64,000 nucleotides of DNA from CAMLHP01 sp035759745 (GTDB lineage Bacteria; Gemmatimonadota; Gemmatimonadetes; Gemmatimonadales; GWC2-71-9). The notes under the pieces are model-generated. The model searched no databases, was not told where the DNA came from, and was given only the letters and a program-made list of their open reading frames with translations. A program made the position numbers and the translations under genes. Positions 36,263 through 44,398 of this stretch are shown here, piece after piece; the stretch's first letter is position 1, and each line of letters begins with the position of its first letter. The DNA is taken from positions 1 to 64,000 of the forward strand of contig DASTUF010000054.1 in NCBI GenBank assembly GCA_035759745.1, read 5' to 3'.

Positions 36263-36292
36263 CGGGCCCGGCTTGACGTCCGGCCGGGCCCG
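36263..36292 (+). terminator. Terminator hairpin after mscL
   Basis: CGGGCCCGGC (36263-36272) pairs perfectly with GCCGGGCCCG (36283-36292) around a 10-base loop, followed by CTTTACTC. It starts 16 bases after the mscL stop. The loop contains TTGACG (36273-36278), which also looks like the -35 box of the next promoter. Confidence 0.65.
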
Positions 36293-36315
36293 CTTTACTC
36301 TGTAGAGTACTTTAC
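36273..36315 (+). promoter_or_regulatory. Promoter plus palindromic AGTACT operator upstream of the membrane protein/regulator pair
   Basis: TTGACG (36273-36278), 17-base spacer, TACTCT (36296-36301). Directly abutting the -10 box is the near-perfect palindrome GTAGAGTACTTTAC (36302-36315), covering the expected transcription start. An almost identical arrangement occurs at uppS (37340-37359). The likely ligand is the winged-helix regulator encoded at 36913; that is inference from position. Confidence 0.5.
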
Positions 36316-36323
36316 GAGGTGGC

Positions 36324-36920
36324 ATGCCCTCGCGCTCTTCCCAGCCGGCCGCGCTGTCCGACCGGGCCATCGAGAATCTCTCGTTCATTCGCTCCGCCAT
36401 GGAGCGGGCGACCGAGTTCACCGCCGTTCCCGGCTGGGGTGGGATGGCGATGGGGCTGTCGGCGGTGGTGGCTGCCATTCTCGCTGCCCGGCAGCCCGAC
36501 CGCTCGGCATGGCTGGCAGTCTGGCTGGGCGAGGCCGCCATCGGCGCAGCGCTCGGCATTGCCGGCATGCTGTGGAAGGCCCGCCGCACCGGGCTGCCGC
36601 TCACCAGCCGTCCCGCCCGGCGCTTCCTGCTGAGCTTCGCGCCGCCGCTCGCTGTCGGTGCCGCGCTCACGGCGGTGCTCTGGCGAGGCGGGCTGGCGGC
36701 CCAGTTGCCGGGACTCTGGCTCCTCTCCTATGGGACGGCGGTCGTGACCGGCGGTGCCTTCTCGGTGCGGGTCGTGCCGGTGATGGGGCTCGGGTTCATG
36801 GGCCTCGGCCTGCTCGCGCTGGCGGTCTCGCCCGGGTGGGGCAACGCGCTGCTGGCGATCGGATTCGGCGGATTGCACCTGGTGTTCGGCTGGGTGATTG
36901 CAAGGAGGCATGGTGGCTAG
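36324..36920 (+). CDS. Multi-pass membrane protein paired with a winged-helix regulator
   Basis: 198 residues with about five to six hydrophobic segments from residue 38 on (GWGGMAMGLSAVVAAILAA, LLSFAPPLAVGAALTAVL, VVPVMGLGFMGLGLLALAV) after a polar N-terminus, LSDRAIENLSFIRSAMERA. Family not recognised beyond the general pattern of integral membrane proteins found next to HTH regulators. The downstream regulator gene overlaps its 3' end by 8 bases with a strong AGGAGG inside this gene. The two probably form a regulated pair in which the membrane protein is the controlled gene. Confidence 0.72.
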   Translation: MPSRSSQPAALSDRAIENLSFIRSAMERATEFTAVPGWGGMAMGLSAVVAAILAARQPDRSAWLAVWLGEAAIGAALGIAGMLWKARRTGLPLTSRPARRFLLSFAPPLAVGAALTAVLWRGGLAAQLPGLWLLSYGTAVVTGGAFSVRVVPVMGLGFMGLGLLALAVSPGWGNALLAIGFGGLHLVFGWVIARRHGG

Positions 36921-37311
36921 AGGTGGAGCAGCACGAAAGCGGGAGGCAGCCGCAGCGCCCGAGAGTGCGAGCCGGCCGGCGAAGCTGGCCGGTGTGGCCG
37001 GGAGTCCCGGAGCGCACGCGGCTGGCCTGGATCGGGTCATTCACGAGCGGGTGCGGCTGGCCATCGTCAGCGCGCTCGCCGTCAACCCGAAGTTGTCGTT
37101 CACCGAGCTCAAGCGCCTGGTCGACACATCCGACGGCAATCTCAGCGTCCATGCCCGCAAGCTGGAGGACGCAGGTTACGTCACCAGCGACAAGGGCTTC
37201 GAGGATCGGGTGCCCCGCACCGAGTACGCGCTCACCCGCCAGGGGCGCGCCGCCCTGGACCGCTACCTCGGGCACATGGAGGCGCTCATCCGCGCCACCC
37301 GTCACGGCTGA
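36913..37311 (+). CDS. Winged-helix transcriptional regulator (HTH_34/ArsR-like)
   Basis: 132 residues from GTG 36913, four bases after AGGAGG; ATG 36910 is possible but very close to the ribosome site. A disordered Ala/Arg-rich N-terminus (about 1-40) precedes one winged-helix domain: RVRLAIVSALAVNPKLSFTE, LKRLVDTSDGNLSVHARKLE (recognition helix region) and GYVTSDKGFEDRVPRTEYAL. This matches the PF13601-type regulator found beside membrane proteins. It probably represses its own operon and perhaps uppS through AGTACT palindromes. The stop codon lies within the loop of a short terminator. Confidence 0.82.
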   Translation: MARGGAARKREAAAAPESASRPAKLAGVAGSPGAHAAGLDRVIHERVRLAIVSALAVNPKLSFTELKRLVDTSDGNLSVHARKLEDAGYVTSDKGFEDRVPRTEYALTRQGRAALDRYLGHMEALIRATRHG

Positions 37312-37327
37312 TACCGTGTTTTTATTT
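37303..37327 (+). terminator. Intrinsic terminator after the regulator gene
   Basis: CACGG (37303-37307) pairs with CCGTG (37314-37318) around CTGATA, followed by TTTTTATTT, a T-run that is rare in this GC-rich sequence. The stem is short (5 pairs), and the regulator's TGA stop lies in the loop. Confidence 0.5.
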
Positions 37328-37339
37328 GGAGTATGACTT

Positions 37340-37359
37340 TATGATGCAAAGTACTTCGC
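37340..37359 (+). promoter_or_regulatory. Second AGTACT palindrome abutting a -10-like box at uppS
   Basis: TATGAT (37340-37345) resembles a -10 box and is immediately followed by the palindrome GCAAAGTACTTCGC (37346-37359), the same layout as at 36296-36315. No good -35 is seen. If this is a real promoter, transcription would start inside the annotated uppS start and translation would begin at a later codon such as GTG 37362. Confidence 0.4.
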
Positions 37360-38090
37360 ACGTGGCCATCATCATGGATGGCAACGGCCGCTGGGCCGAG
37401 GCCCGCGGGTTGCCGCGGGCAGCTGGGCATCGTGAGGGCGTGGCTGCGGTGCGGCGCACGGTGGAGGCGGCGCTCACCCATGGCATCGGCACACTCACGC
37501 TCTATGCCTTCTCGTCCGACAACTGGGAACGGCCGCCGCGCGAGGTGCAGTGGCTGATGCGGCTCTTCCGCGAGTACCTGCGGAGTGAAGTCAACCGCGC
37601 GCTCGCCACCGGTGTCCGGATCAGCGTCATCGGCCGGCGCGACCGCCTGGCGCCCGCGGTGGGTTCCGCGATCCAGGACGCCGAGCGCCGCACTGCCGGC
37701 GGCTCCCGGCTGCACCTGCGGATTGCAGTGGACTACTCCGCGCGCGACGCCATCCTGCGAGCGGCCCAGTGCGTGGTGCCGGGAACGCCGGTGACGCGCG
37801 AGCAGTTCGGCCGGTTGCTGGCCATTGCCGATCACGGCGCGACCCGGGCGCCCGACGTGGACCTGTTGATCCGGACCAGTGGCGAGCAGCGGCTCAGCGA
37901 CTTCCTGCTCTGGGAGTCGGCCTATGCCGAACTGCTGTTCCTGCCGGTGCTCTGGCCTGACTTCGCCGCCAGCGACCTCGCCGCCGCGTTGCAGCAGTTC
38001 CACGGGCGACATCGCCGGTTCGGCCGGCTTTCCGCGCCTGAAGGCGCGGCTCGGCGGAGCGTCGCCTCCGGCGACGCCATCCGCTCCTGA
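37341..38090 (+). CDS. uppS: Isoprenyl transferase (undecaprenyl diphosphate synthase)
   Basis: 249 residues from ATG 37341 (ATG 37344 or GTG 37362 also possible). Cis-prenyltransferase making the C55 lipid carrier for peptidoglycan and O-antigen. The phosphate-binding opening HVAIIMDGNGRWAEARGLPR holds the catalytic Asp13, FSSDNWERP follows, and the C-terminal signature is RTSGEQRLSDFLLWESAYAE. The tail beyond about residue 225 is basic and variable. It follows the regulator gene after a terminator, and an AGTACT palindrome overlaps its first codons. No cdsA or other lipid genes follow. Confidence 0.94.
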   Translation: MMQSTSHVAIIMDGNGRWAEARGLPRAAGHREGVAAVRRTVEAALTHGIGTLTLYAFSSDNWERPPREVQWLMRLFREYLRSEVNRALATGVRISVIGRRDRLAPAVGSAIQDAERRTAGGSRLHLRIAVDYSARDAILRAAQCVVPGTPVTREQFGRLLAIADHGATRAPDVDLLIRTSGEQRLSDFLLWESAYAELLFLPVLWPDFAASDLAAALQQFHGRHRRFGRLSAPEGAARRSVASGDAIRS

Positions 38091-38184
38091 CCACTGTGAA
38101 GGATCCCAGCTGGCGTCCCGGTGCCTCCGGTCTCACCTTCAACTGTGGGGCGGTGGTACCTTTGAAAGTCGGGGAGGACCACTA

Positions 38185-38679
38185 ATGGGCAGGATCGAGA
38201 GTCAGCCGAAGGGGCGACGGGCATACGCCCGGCAACGACTCGGTACCGATTTCCGGGGCCGGGCGCCGTCGGTCATGCTGCCCGACGGACATCCCGAGCC
38301 GCACGTGGCGAGTGGATCGAGGGAGCTGGTCATGCGCATGGTCATGTTCGGGCTGGCGATCGTCGCCGGCGTGCTCTGCGGCTTGTATGATCTCGGGTCG
38401 GGCCGCACACTGATCACCGCGCTGCTCGTGGCCGCCGCGGCGTTCGTGCTGGCGGTGGTGCGGCCGTCGAGCGCCTGGATGACGGCGGTGCTTGTGGCGC
38501 TGGGGGTTCCGGCGGTGTACCTGTGGGCGACGCTCGCCCAGCGCGCCATCCCCTATCCTCCCTCGCCCCACATCGCGGCCACGCTGCTGGCGCTGTTGCC
38601 GGCGGTCGGCGCCGCGCTGCTCGGCGTGTTCCTACACCGCATTGTGGTGGGCGAGCAGGGCGCGACGACGCCGCAGTGA
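38185..38679 (+). CDS. Four-helix membrane protein of unknown function
   Basis: 164 residues from ATG 38185, with GGAGG 7 bases upstream. The first 48 residues are polar and basic (QPKGRRAYARQRLGTDFRGR), followed by four hydrophobic helices (about 51-66, 72-91, 94-112 and 122-148). A second ATG at 38332, also preceded by an AGGGAG sequence, would remove the polar region and give a pure membrane protein; both starts are possible. No family was recognised. The SDR gene follows two bases after the stop. Confidence 0.6.
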   Translation: MGRIESQPKGRRAYARQRLGTDFRGRAPSVMLPDGHPEPHVASGSRELVMRMVMFGLAIVAGVLCGLYDLGSGRTLITALLVAAAAFVLAVVRPSSAWMTAVLVALGVPAVYLWATLAQRAIPYPPSPHIAATLLALLPAVGAALLGVFLHRIVVGEQGATTPQ

Positions 38680-38681
38680 CC

Positions 38682-39548
38682 ATGTCGCCTTCACCCTCGT
38701 TGCGCCGGCCCGCACCTGATGGGGCCGGCGCTTTGTTGTCCCACGAGAATGACGTTGGCAGCCCGCTCGCGCTGGTGACCGGAGCGACGACCGGCATCGG
38801 CCTCGAGCTGGCGCGGCTGCTCGCACGCGATGGGCACCCACTCGTGCTGGTGGCGCGTACCGCGACTGCGCTCCAGGAAGTTGCTGTCGAGCTCGAGTCA
38901 CTGGGCAGCACCGGCGTGACAACCGTGGCCGCCGACCTGTCGCGCGACGGTGGCGTGGACCGGGTGATGCAGGCGCTCGCGGGTCGGCCGGTGGACGTCC
39001 TGATCAACAACGCCGGCCACGGCGGGGCGGGAGACTTCGCCGAGAGCGACGAGGCAGTCGTGCTCTCAATGCTGCGGCTCAACATCGAGGCGCTGACCCT
39101 GCTCACCCGCCGGCTGCTCCCGGGCATGATCGCGCGCGGTCGGGGCCGAATCCTCAACCTGGGCTCGCTGGCCGGCTTCCTCCCGGGACCATGGCACGCC
39201 ATCTACTACTCCACCAAGGCGTACGTGCTTTCCTTCTCGGAGGCGCTCGCACAGGAGACCGCCGGCACCGGCGTGACCGTTACGGTGCTGTGTCCCGGAC
39301 CGGTTCGGACTCCGTTTCATGCCCGCGCGGGGATGGGCAACCGCGGCGCCAGCGGGCTGCTCGCCACCATGGACGCCGATGCGGTGGCGCTCGCCGGCTA
39401 CCGCGCGATGATGGCCGGCGACCCGCTGGTGGTGCCGGGGCTGGGCAGCAAGATGATCACCCTGCTGGTGCGCCTCCTCCCGCGCCGCCTGGTGGCGCGG
39501 CTGGCCGGCAAGGTGCAGCGGAGACGGAGGGCCGGGTCGTCGCCCTGA
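38682..39548 (+). CDS. Short-chain dehydrogenase/reductase (SDR)
   Basis: 288 residues. After a 27-residue leader the Rossmann nucleotide motif GATTGIG (34-40) is followed by NNAGHGG, the catalytic serine in LNLGSLAGF and the YxxxK pair in IYYSTKAYV. The C-terminal region resembles the DltE/acyl-reductase-like classical SDRs with a hydrophobic tail (ITLLVRLLPRRLVARL), perhaps membrane-associated. Substrate unknown. It is linked to the upstream membrane protein by a 2-base gap. The stop is followed after 30 bases by a long palindromic element. Confidence 0.85.
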   Translation: MSPSPSLRRPAPDGAGALLSHENDVGSPLALVTGATTGIGLELARLLARDGHPLVLVARTATALQEVAVELESLGSTGVTTVAADLSRDGGVDRVMQALAGRPVDVLINNAGHGGAGDFAESDEAVVLSMLRLNIEALTLLTRRLLPGMIARGRGRILNLGSLAGFLPGPWHAIYYSTKAYVLSFSEALAQETAGTGVTVTVLCPGPVRTPFHARAGMGNRGASGLLATMDADAVALAGYRAMMAGDPLVVPGLGSKMITLLVRLLPRRLVARLAGKVQRRRRAGSSP

Positions 39549-39577
39549 GCGCATCGAAGGGGCCGGGCCCTCACGGT

Positions 39578-39716
39578 AACCACAGAGCCACAGAGCACAC
39601 GGAGATATCGAGCACTTGTTGATGTGGGCGTGCCGCGATCGGCGTTGCCCTGGAATGGCACCCACAACAACAAGCAGTTCTCCGTGAATCTCCGTGTGCT
39701 CTGTGTCTCTGTGGTT
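39578..39716. repeat. 139-base palindromic element with 29-base terminal inverted repeats
   Basis: Left arm 39578-39606 begins AACCACAGAGCCACAGAG and matches the inverted right arm 39688-39716 at 28 of 29 positions. The interior is also partly self-complementary (CTTGTTG-TGTGGG-GTGCC blocks), so almost the whole element can fold into one long hairpin. It fills most of the 218-base gap between the convergent SDR gene and TonB-type receptor gene. It is non-coding, and a MITE-like or REP-like repeat is the likely class. Confidence 0.9.
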
Positions 39717-39766
39717 GACTCGCAGGCCCTCGCGTCCCTGGTCACTTCGTGGTTGGATCAATCAAC

Positions 39767-42700
39767 CTAGAAGTTGACCTCGAAGCCGACGCGGACGCGG
39801 CGCGGCGCATCGAAGAAGCCGGTCTGAAAGCGCTCGTTGAACCGGGCATCCGCGGCCACCTGCTGCTCGGTCCGCGCAAAGAGGCCGTCGCCGTTGCCCC
39901 AGCGCTGCTCGGCGCGAACCAGCGCGACGCAGCTGGGTGCTGCGGCGTCCCCGCTGCTCGAGGTCCAGCCCTCGCAACCCGAGGCGCCCGCACCGGCAAA
40001 GCGCAGGTCGATGGCGTCGTCAGGCTGCAGCACGCTGTTCGCCTGCGCCTCGTTTGCGTAGTGGTCGAGATCGCCGGAGGTCACCAGCAGGCGCGCCGTT
40101 TCGTTGCTGGTCTCACCGGTCGCCGCATAGACCGCGATGGTGTTGCGGCGGTTGAGCAGGTTGCGCGCTTCGGCAAACAGCGTCACGCCGCCCGGTCCCG
40201 CGGAGAGGTCGGTGCTGGCGCGGAGGTCGAGCTGCAGGAAGGCCGGCAGCCTGAACGCGAACACGTCGTCAGGATGGTTGACCCCGCAGGGGTCGCCGCT
40301 GCGCGCCAACTCGCCGGCGATGTCACCACCGGCGCACCGGCTGTATGGAAGCCCGCTGCCCCACCGAAGCCCCAGCCCCACCCGGGCGCCGGGTTCTCGC
40401 GGGCCCGGGTCGTCCCCCCGCGAGTCGTAGGCCAGCAGCGCGCTCAGTACCCGCGGGCGCTCCCAGCTTGCCGGGTTGACGCTCTCCGAAGCGAAGGGTC
40501 CCTCGCTCGTGAAGCTTTGACGGATGCGCTGCAGCGTGAGCCCGAGCGAGAGGTCGACCGTACCGCGATGCCACCCGAAGGCGCCCTCGATTCCGCGAGC
40601 ACTGCGTCCGAGGGCGTTATCCCATACCCGGATGCCGACGGGGGCTCCCAGCCGGGTCGGGTCCGGCAGCTGCCGGAACACCGGCAGCGGGACGTTGCTG
40701 AGGGTGCGGGAGAAGACGACGCCGTCGAGCCAGCCGTGCGCGCCCAGCGTCTGGCGGGCGCCGAGCTCCAGCGACCAGCCGCGGCTGAACCCGAGGTCGC
40801 CGCCCCATGTCGCTCCGGAAAATGTCCGCGCCATGTCGGTATTGGCGCCGGTGAACACGGCGTGCAACTCGGGAAGCACCGCGATGCGCGAGGCAGCGGC
40901 CCGCACCACCGTCCCGCGCCCCGCGACCAGCCGGATCGAACCACGCGGACTCCATGCGCCGTGCGACGGATCCTCCCGGCCCTCGACCAGTGGCATCGGC
41001 TGGCCGTTGATCGTCGCCATGCCATCGGCATCGGAGTAGCTGACCCAGCGCGGGAAGAACGAGTAGGTACCGTAGGCCGGGTTGGGCGCGCCGCCGCTCC
41101 CGGGTGTCGTCGCCAGGGTGTCGAGCACGTACGGGCGCACGGCTCCCGAGGCGAAGCGATCGTACCGGAGCCCAAGGTCCACGCGAACCTGGTCGTAGCC
41201 GAACCGTTCCTCGAGGTACAGCGCCAACCGGTCCGGTGATGCGAGGTAGAGGTCCGCGCCCGCATTCGATGTCAGATTGTGCTGGTAGTGGGTGAGGCCA
41301 TACCAGGTGTAATCGCCGCCCACCGTGAGGCGCGCATTGCGCGATGACAGCCAAGTGGCTGACACGTCCGCGGCGGTGCGGGTTTCACGCGAGTTGAACA
41401 GCACGCCCAGCGGTCCACCGGATTCGGGAGCGGAGTACAGCGCGTAGGGTCCGTCGAGGAATTCGTTGACGAGGTTGTACTGGTCGGGATTCAGCACGTC
41501 GTAGGGCGAAGTGCTTACGGCGAGGTCATTGGTGCGGAAGGCCTCGGCCAGCGCCTCATCCACCGGGAAGCTCTCGAGGTCCCAGCGGAAGTCGAGTCCG
41601 GAGAACATGATGCCAAGCGCCGGGTCCCTCGAGTCGAGTTCGCTGTCCGGCGTGAGTGGCCCGACGTTGGTCTCGTTCGATTGCCGCGAGAGCGCCACGG
41701 ACAGGATGCCGCTCCCCTTCCCGCGACCAAAGGGGCTCTCGAACCGCACGCCGTACAGCCGGGACCGATGTTCCTCGGCGAAGGTGTTCGACGGGATCAG
41801 CGCATCCTGCATTCGGGGAAGGCGCTGCGACTCGCGGGATCGGAGCGTCAGCAACGAGACCCTGCTCGACTGGCCCATCGGGAACTCGGTCCCGGCGGCA
41901 AACTGCAGCGATGTTCCGCCGGTGCCCGGCGTGCGGTCTCCAGTGCACTCGGTGCCGTAATTGTCCGCCAGCAGGGAAGGGCTCAGTCCCTTGAGGGCAT
42001 CGCAATCCCCGCGCGAGACCGCGAAGGCCGGCACTGACTGCGTACGGGTGCCGCCGATGTCCGGGTCGAAGAAGCTGACGGTGGTGTCGATGCCGGCAGT
42101 CCGGAAGCCGGGGATGTCGCGGGCGCCCATGCCGAGGTCGATGCTGGAATGGCCGGTGACGGCGCCGGCAAGGAACATGCTGCCCCCCCGCAGGCGGCGG
42201 GTCAGGGTGCCCTCGAGCCGGTTGATCCCCAGCGAGCGATCGCCGGAGAATCGGTCGGTGGCGAAGCGTGCGCGGGCGGTGCCGGGTGCATCGCCGGAGA
42301 CCCGGGTGTCGATGCGGGCGGAACCGGTTGCGCCGCCGGTGGCGTCCTCGGGGCCGGAACGAACCCGGATCTCGCGCACCAGCTGGATCGGCAGGACCAC
42401 ACCGGGGCGGCGCGACCCGGTGGTGACATCAAACCCGTTGACCCGCCTCGCGGCGGCTCCCGGCTCCGACCCGCGGACCGAGACGCCTCGCTGTTCCATC
42501 GTGATACCCGGGAGGAGGTACTGCAGCGCCCCCGCGGAATCGGCCGGCATGGTGCTGATCACCGGCCCGGGCAGTATCCGCTCGGTGACGGTGCTGGTGT
42601 CGAGCGCCGGATTGAGGCGCGGCTCCTGCGCCTGGAGCGAGGGCGCGGCCGCAGCGCCAAGCAGGAGAATCAGGAACGGGACGATACGCGGAGGATTCAT
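39767..42700 (-). CDS. TonB-dependent receptor-like outer-membrane protein
   Basis: 977 residues from ATG 42700, where the signal peptide starts (MNPPRIVPFLILLLGAAAAP ending SLQAQ). A short plug-like region (about 50-160: LQYLLPGITMEQRGVSVRG, VNGFDVTTGSRRP, IQLVREIRVRSGPE) lacks the carboxypeptidase-like N-domain of the other receptor, and no clear TonB box is seen. The barrel has many strands (RLTVGGDYTWYGLTHYQ, LEERFGYDQVRVDLGLRYDR) and ends with VRVGFEVNF. Ligand unknown. The divergent phosphoesterase gene starts 50 bases away. The missing TonB box leaves energised transport uncertain. Confidence 0.85.
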   Translation of the reverse strand: MNPPRIVPFLILLLGAAAAPSLQAQEPRLNPALDTSTVTERILPGPVISTMPADSAGALQYLLPGITMEQRGVSVRGSEPGAAARRVNGFDVTTGSRRPGVVLPIQLVREIRVRSGPEDATGGATGSARIDTRVSGDAPGTARARFATDRFSGDRSLGINRLEGTLTRRLRGGSMFLAGAVTGHSSIDLGMGARDIPGFRTAGIDTTVSFFDPDIGGTRTQSVPAFAVSRGDCDALKGLSPSLLADNYGTECTGDRTPGTGGTSLQFAAGTEFPMGQSSRVSLLTLRSRESQRLPRMQDALIPSNTFAEEHRSRLYGVRFESPFGRGKGSGILSVALSRQSNETNVGPLTPDSELDSRDPALGIMFSGLDFRWDLESFPVDEALAEAFRTNDLAVSTSPYDVLNPDQYNLVNEFLDGPYALYSAPESGGPLGVLFNSRETRTAADVSATWLSSRNARLTVGGDYTWYGLTHYQHNLTSNAGADLYLASPDRLALYLEERFGYDQVRVDLGLRYDRFASGAVRPYVLDTLATTPGSGGAPNPAYGTYSFFPRWVSYSDADGMATINGQPMPLVEGREDPSHGAWSPRGSIRLVAGRGTVVRAAASRIAVLPELHAVFTGANTDMARTFSGATWGGDLGFSRGWSLELGARQTLGAHGWLDGVVFSRTLSNVPLPVFRQLPDPTRLGAPVGIRVWDNALGRSARGIEGAFGWHRGTVDLSLGLTLQRIRQSFTSEGPFASESVNPASWERPRVLSALLAYDSRGDDPGPREPGARVGLGLRWGSGLPYSRCAGGDIAGELARSGDPCGVNHPDDVFAFRLPAFLQLDLRASTDLSAGPGGVTLFAEARNLLNRRNTIAVYAATGETSNETARLLVTSGDLDHYANEAQANSVLQPDDAIDLRFAGAGASGCEGWTSSSGDAAAPSCVALVRAEQRWGNGDGLFARTEQQVAADARFNERFQTGFFDAPRRVRVGFEVNF

Positions 42701-42749
42701 GGCGATTATCAAGGGCGGCCCGCTGGCCCGTTTGTGTGAAAGGTGAGAT

Positions 42750-43580
42750 GTGACCAGTAACATCAGCAGACGGCGCTTCCTGATCGCGACCGGCACCGCC
42801 GGTGCCGCGGTGACCGCGGATGCCTGCGGACTGGAGCCCCGGGTGGTGCGACTCTCGCGTCCGGTGATGCCGGTCCTCTCGCTGCCCGCCGAGCTGGAAG
42901 GCATCACGATGGCGCACATCACCGATCTGCATCTGCCGGGCAATCGTCATGCCGCGCGCCACGCCCTCGAGCTGCTCGAGCGTGAACGACCTGACGTGGT
43001 CGCGTTCACCGGTGACATGGTCGAGGAAGCTGCGGCACTACCGCTCCTCACCGAGTTCGTGGCCGGCATCTCCCATGGCCCCGTGATGGTGGCAATTCAC
43101 GGGAACTGGGAGCGAAAGGCCCGCATCCCCTTGGGCACCCTCCGGCGCGCGTACGAACGCGGCGGCGCGGAATTCCTGCTGAACGGCAGGTCGGTGCTCA
43201 GCCGTGGCACGGCGCGGTTGGGACTGGTGGGGCTGGATGATGGACTCTACCACCAGCCGGTGCTGAATGCCACGATCCGGGACACGGCTTCGACCGATGC
43301 GGATGTCTGGCTGGTGCACTGTCCGGCATATCGCGACCGCATGCCGGCCGATCTCACGCGCTCACCAGCGGCGGTGCTTGCCGGTCATACCCACGGTGGC
43401 CAGATCCGCCTGCCGGGGTGGACGCCGTATCGGCCCCTGGGGTCGGGGGACTACGTCTCGGGCTGGTATCGGGAGGGTGGAGCGCCGCTGTACGTCTCGC
43501 GGGGAGTCGGCACAGTGGTGATCGAGGCGCGGTTCTTCTGCCCTGCGGAACTTCCGATTTTCACCTTGCGGCGCGCCTGA
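42750..43580 (+). CDS. Calcineurin-like metallophosphoesterase with Tat signal
   Basis: 276 residues from GTG 42750. The twin-arginine signal SRRRFLIATGTAGAAVTADA indicates folded export. Dimetal motifs are DLH (59-61), GDMV (88-91), GNWE (118-121) and GHTHGGQ near 210. The family normally has GNHE/GNHD, so tryptophan replaces the conserved histidine at residue 120. YkuE/LpxG-like members hydrolyse phospholipid- or nucleotide-type phosphoesters. Substrate unknown, and the variant may alter activity. It is convergent with an SDR gene, 3 bases between stops. Confidence 0.85.
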   Translation: MTSNISRRRFLIATGTAGAAVTADACGLEPRVVRLSRPVMPVLSLPAELEGITMAHITDLHLPGNRHAARHALELLERERPDVVAFTGDMVEEAAALPLLTEFVAGISHGPVMVAIHGNWERKARIPLGTLRRAYERGGAEFLLNGRSVLSRGTARLGLVGLDDGLYHQPVLNATIRDTASTDADVWLVHCPAYRDRMPADLTRSPAAVLAGHTHGGQIRLPGWTPYRPLGSGDYVSGWYREGGAPLYVSRGVGTVVIEARFFCPAELPIFTLRRA

Positions 43581-43583
43581 TCC

Positions 43584-44300
43584 TCACCACGGCAAGTCGT
43601 CGCCGTGCTCGTCGATCAGCCGGCCGGAGTCGGCCGGCGCCAGGCTGTCGGTGGTCGCGAGCAGTCGCGCCGCCGACTCCTCGGGCGTAAGCGAGGCATT
43701 GGCGCCACCCATCTCGGTTCGCACCCATCCCGGGGTCACGGCGACACAGATGATGCCGTCGCCTGCGAGCTCCGCAGCAAGCCCCCGTGTCATGATGTTG
43801 AGCGCGGCCTTGCTGGCGCAGTAGGCGTAGTCGCCCGGGGTGTCCTTCTCCGACACCGAGCCCAGCAGCGAGGTGAGGTTCACCACCCGGCCACCTCCGG
43901 GACCCGCCGCCAGCAGCGGCCGGAGCACGCGGGTGAGGAGCATCGGTGCCACCGCGTTGATCCGGAATACGTGGACCAGTTCCTCGTCCGTGACCGCTTC
44001 CAGCGGTGTCGTGCGGTTGTCCCACCTCTTGCTCTGCAGCGAGTACACTCCGGCGCAGTTGAAGATCGCGTCGAGGTGGTCCAACTGCTGCTGCAACTGC
44101 GGGCCAAGTTCCATGATGGCGGCTTCGTCGCCGACGTCGAGCACTAGCGGGACCAGCTCTCCCAGGCCGGCGAGCGGCTCGAGGTCGCTGGAGCGGCGGG
44201 CACTCGCCACCACCAGGTCTCCCCGCCGGAGCGAGGCTTCCGCCACGGCGCGGCCAACGCCGCGGCTCGCACCGGTCACCAGCACGGTGCGCCGGCTCAT
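43584..44300 (-). CDS. Short-chain dehydrogenase/reductase (SDR)
   Basis: 238 residues from ATG 44300; longer frames upstream are rejected because MSRRTVLVTGASRGVG is the usual SDR start. Nucleotide motif GASRGVG (about 9-15), NCAG, catalytic Ser in VNLTSLLG and the catalytic YxxxK in YAYCASK. It is similar to carbonyl/ketoacyl reductases of the SDR superfamily; substrate unknown. It is divergent from the lipoprotein gene at 44399 and convergent with the phosphoesterase. The C-terminus DEHGDDLPW is short. Confidence 0.88.
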   Translation of the reverse strand: MSRRTVLVTGASRGVGRAVAEASLRRGDLVVASARRSSDLEPLAGLGELVPLVLDVGDEAAIMELGPQLQQQLDHLDAIFNCAGVYSLQSKRWDNRTTPLEAVTDEELVHVFRINAVAPMLLTRVLRPLLAAGPGGGRVVNLTSLLGSVSEKDTPGDYAYCASKAALNIMTRGLAAELAGDGIICVAVTPGWVRTEMGGANASLTPEESAARLLATTDSLAPADSGRLIDEHGDDLPW

Positions 44301-44398
44301 TCGATCTGGACCGCGAAGTGCGCTTGCAAGCCGGCTCCTGGTTGCGAAACGATGGGCCACCCAGCTACGCTCCAGCACAACTATAGGAGAGGTCGCAC

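Noticed and set aside
39578..39716. Small gene inside the palindromic element
   Set aside because: No frame of useful length with a start and ribosome site spans it; the structure is explained by inverted repeats.
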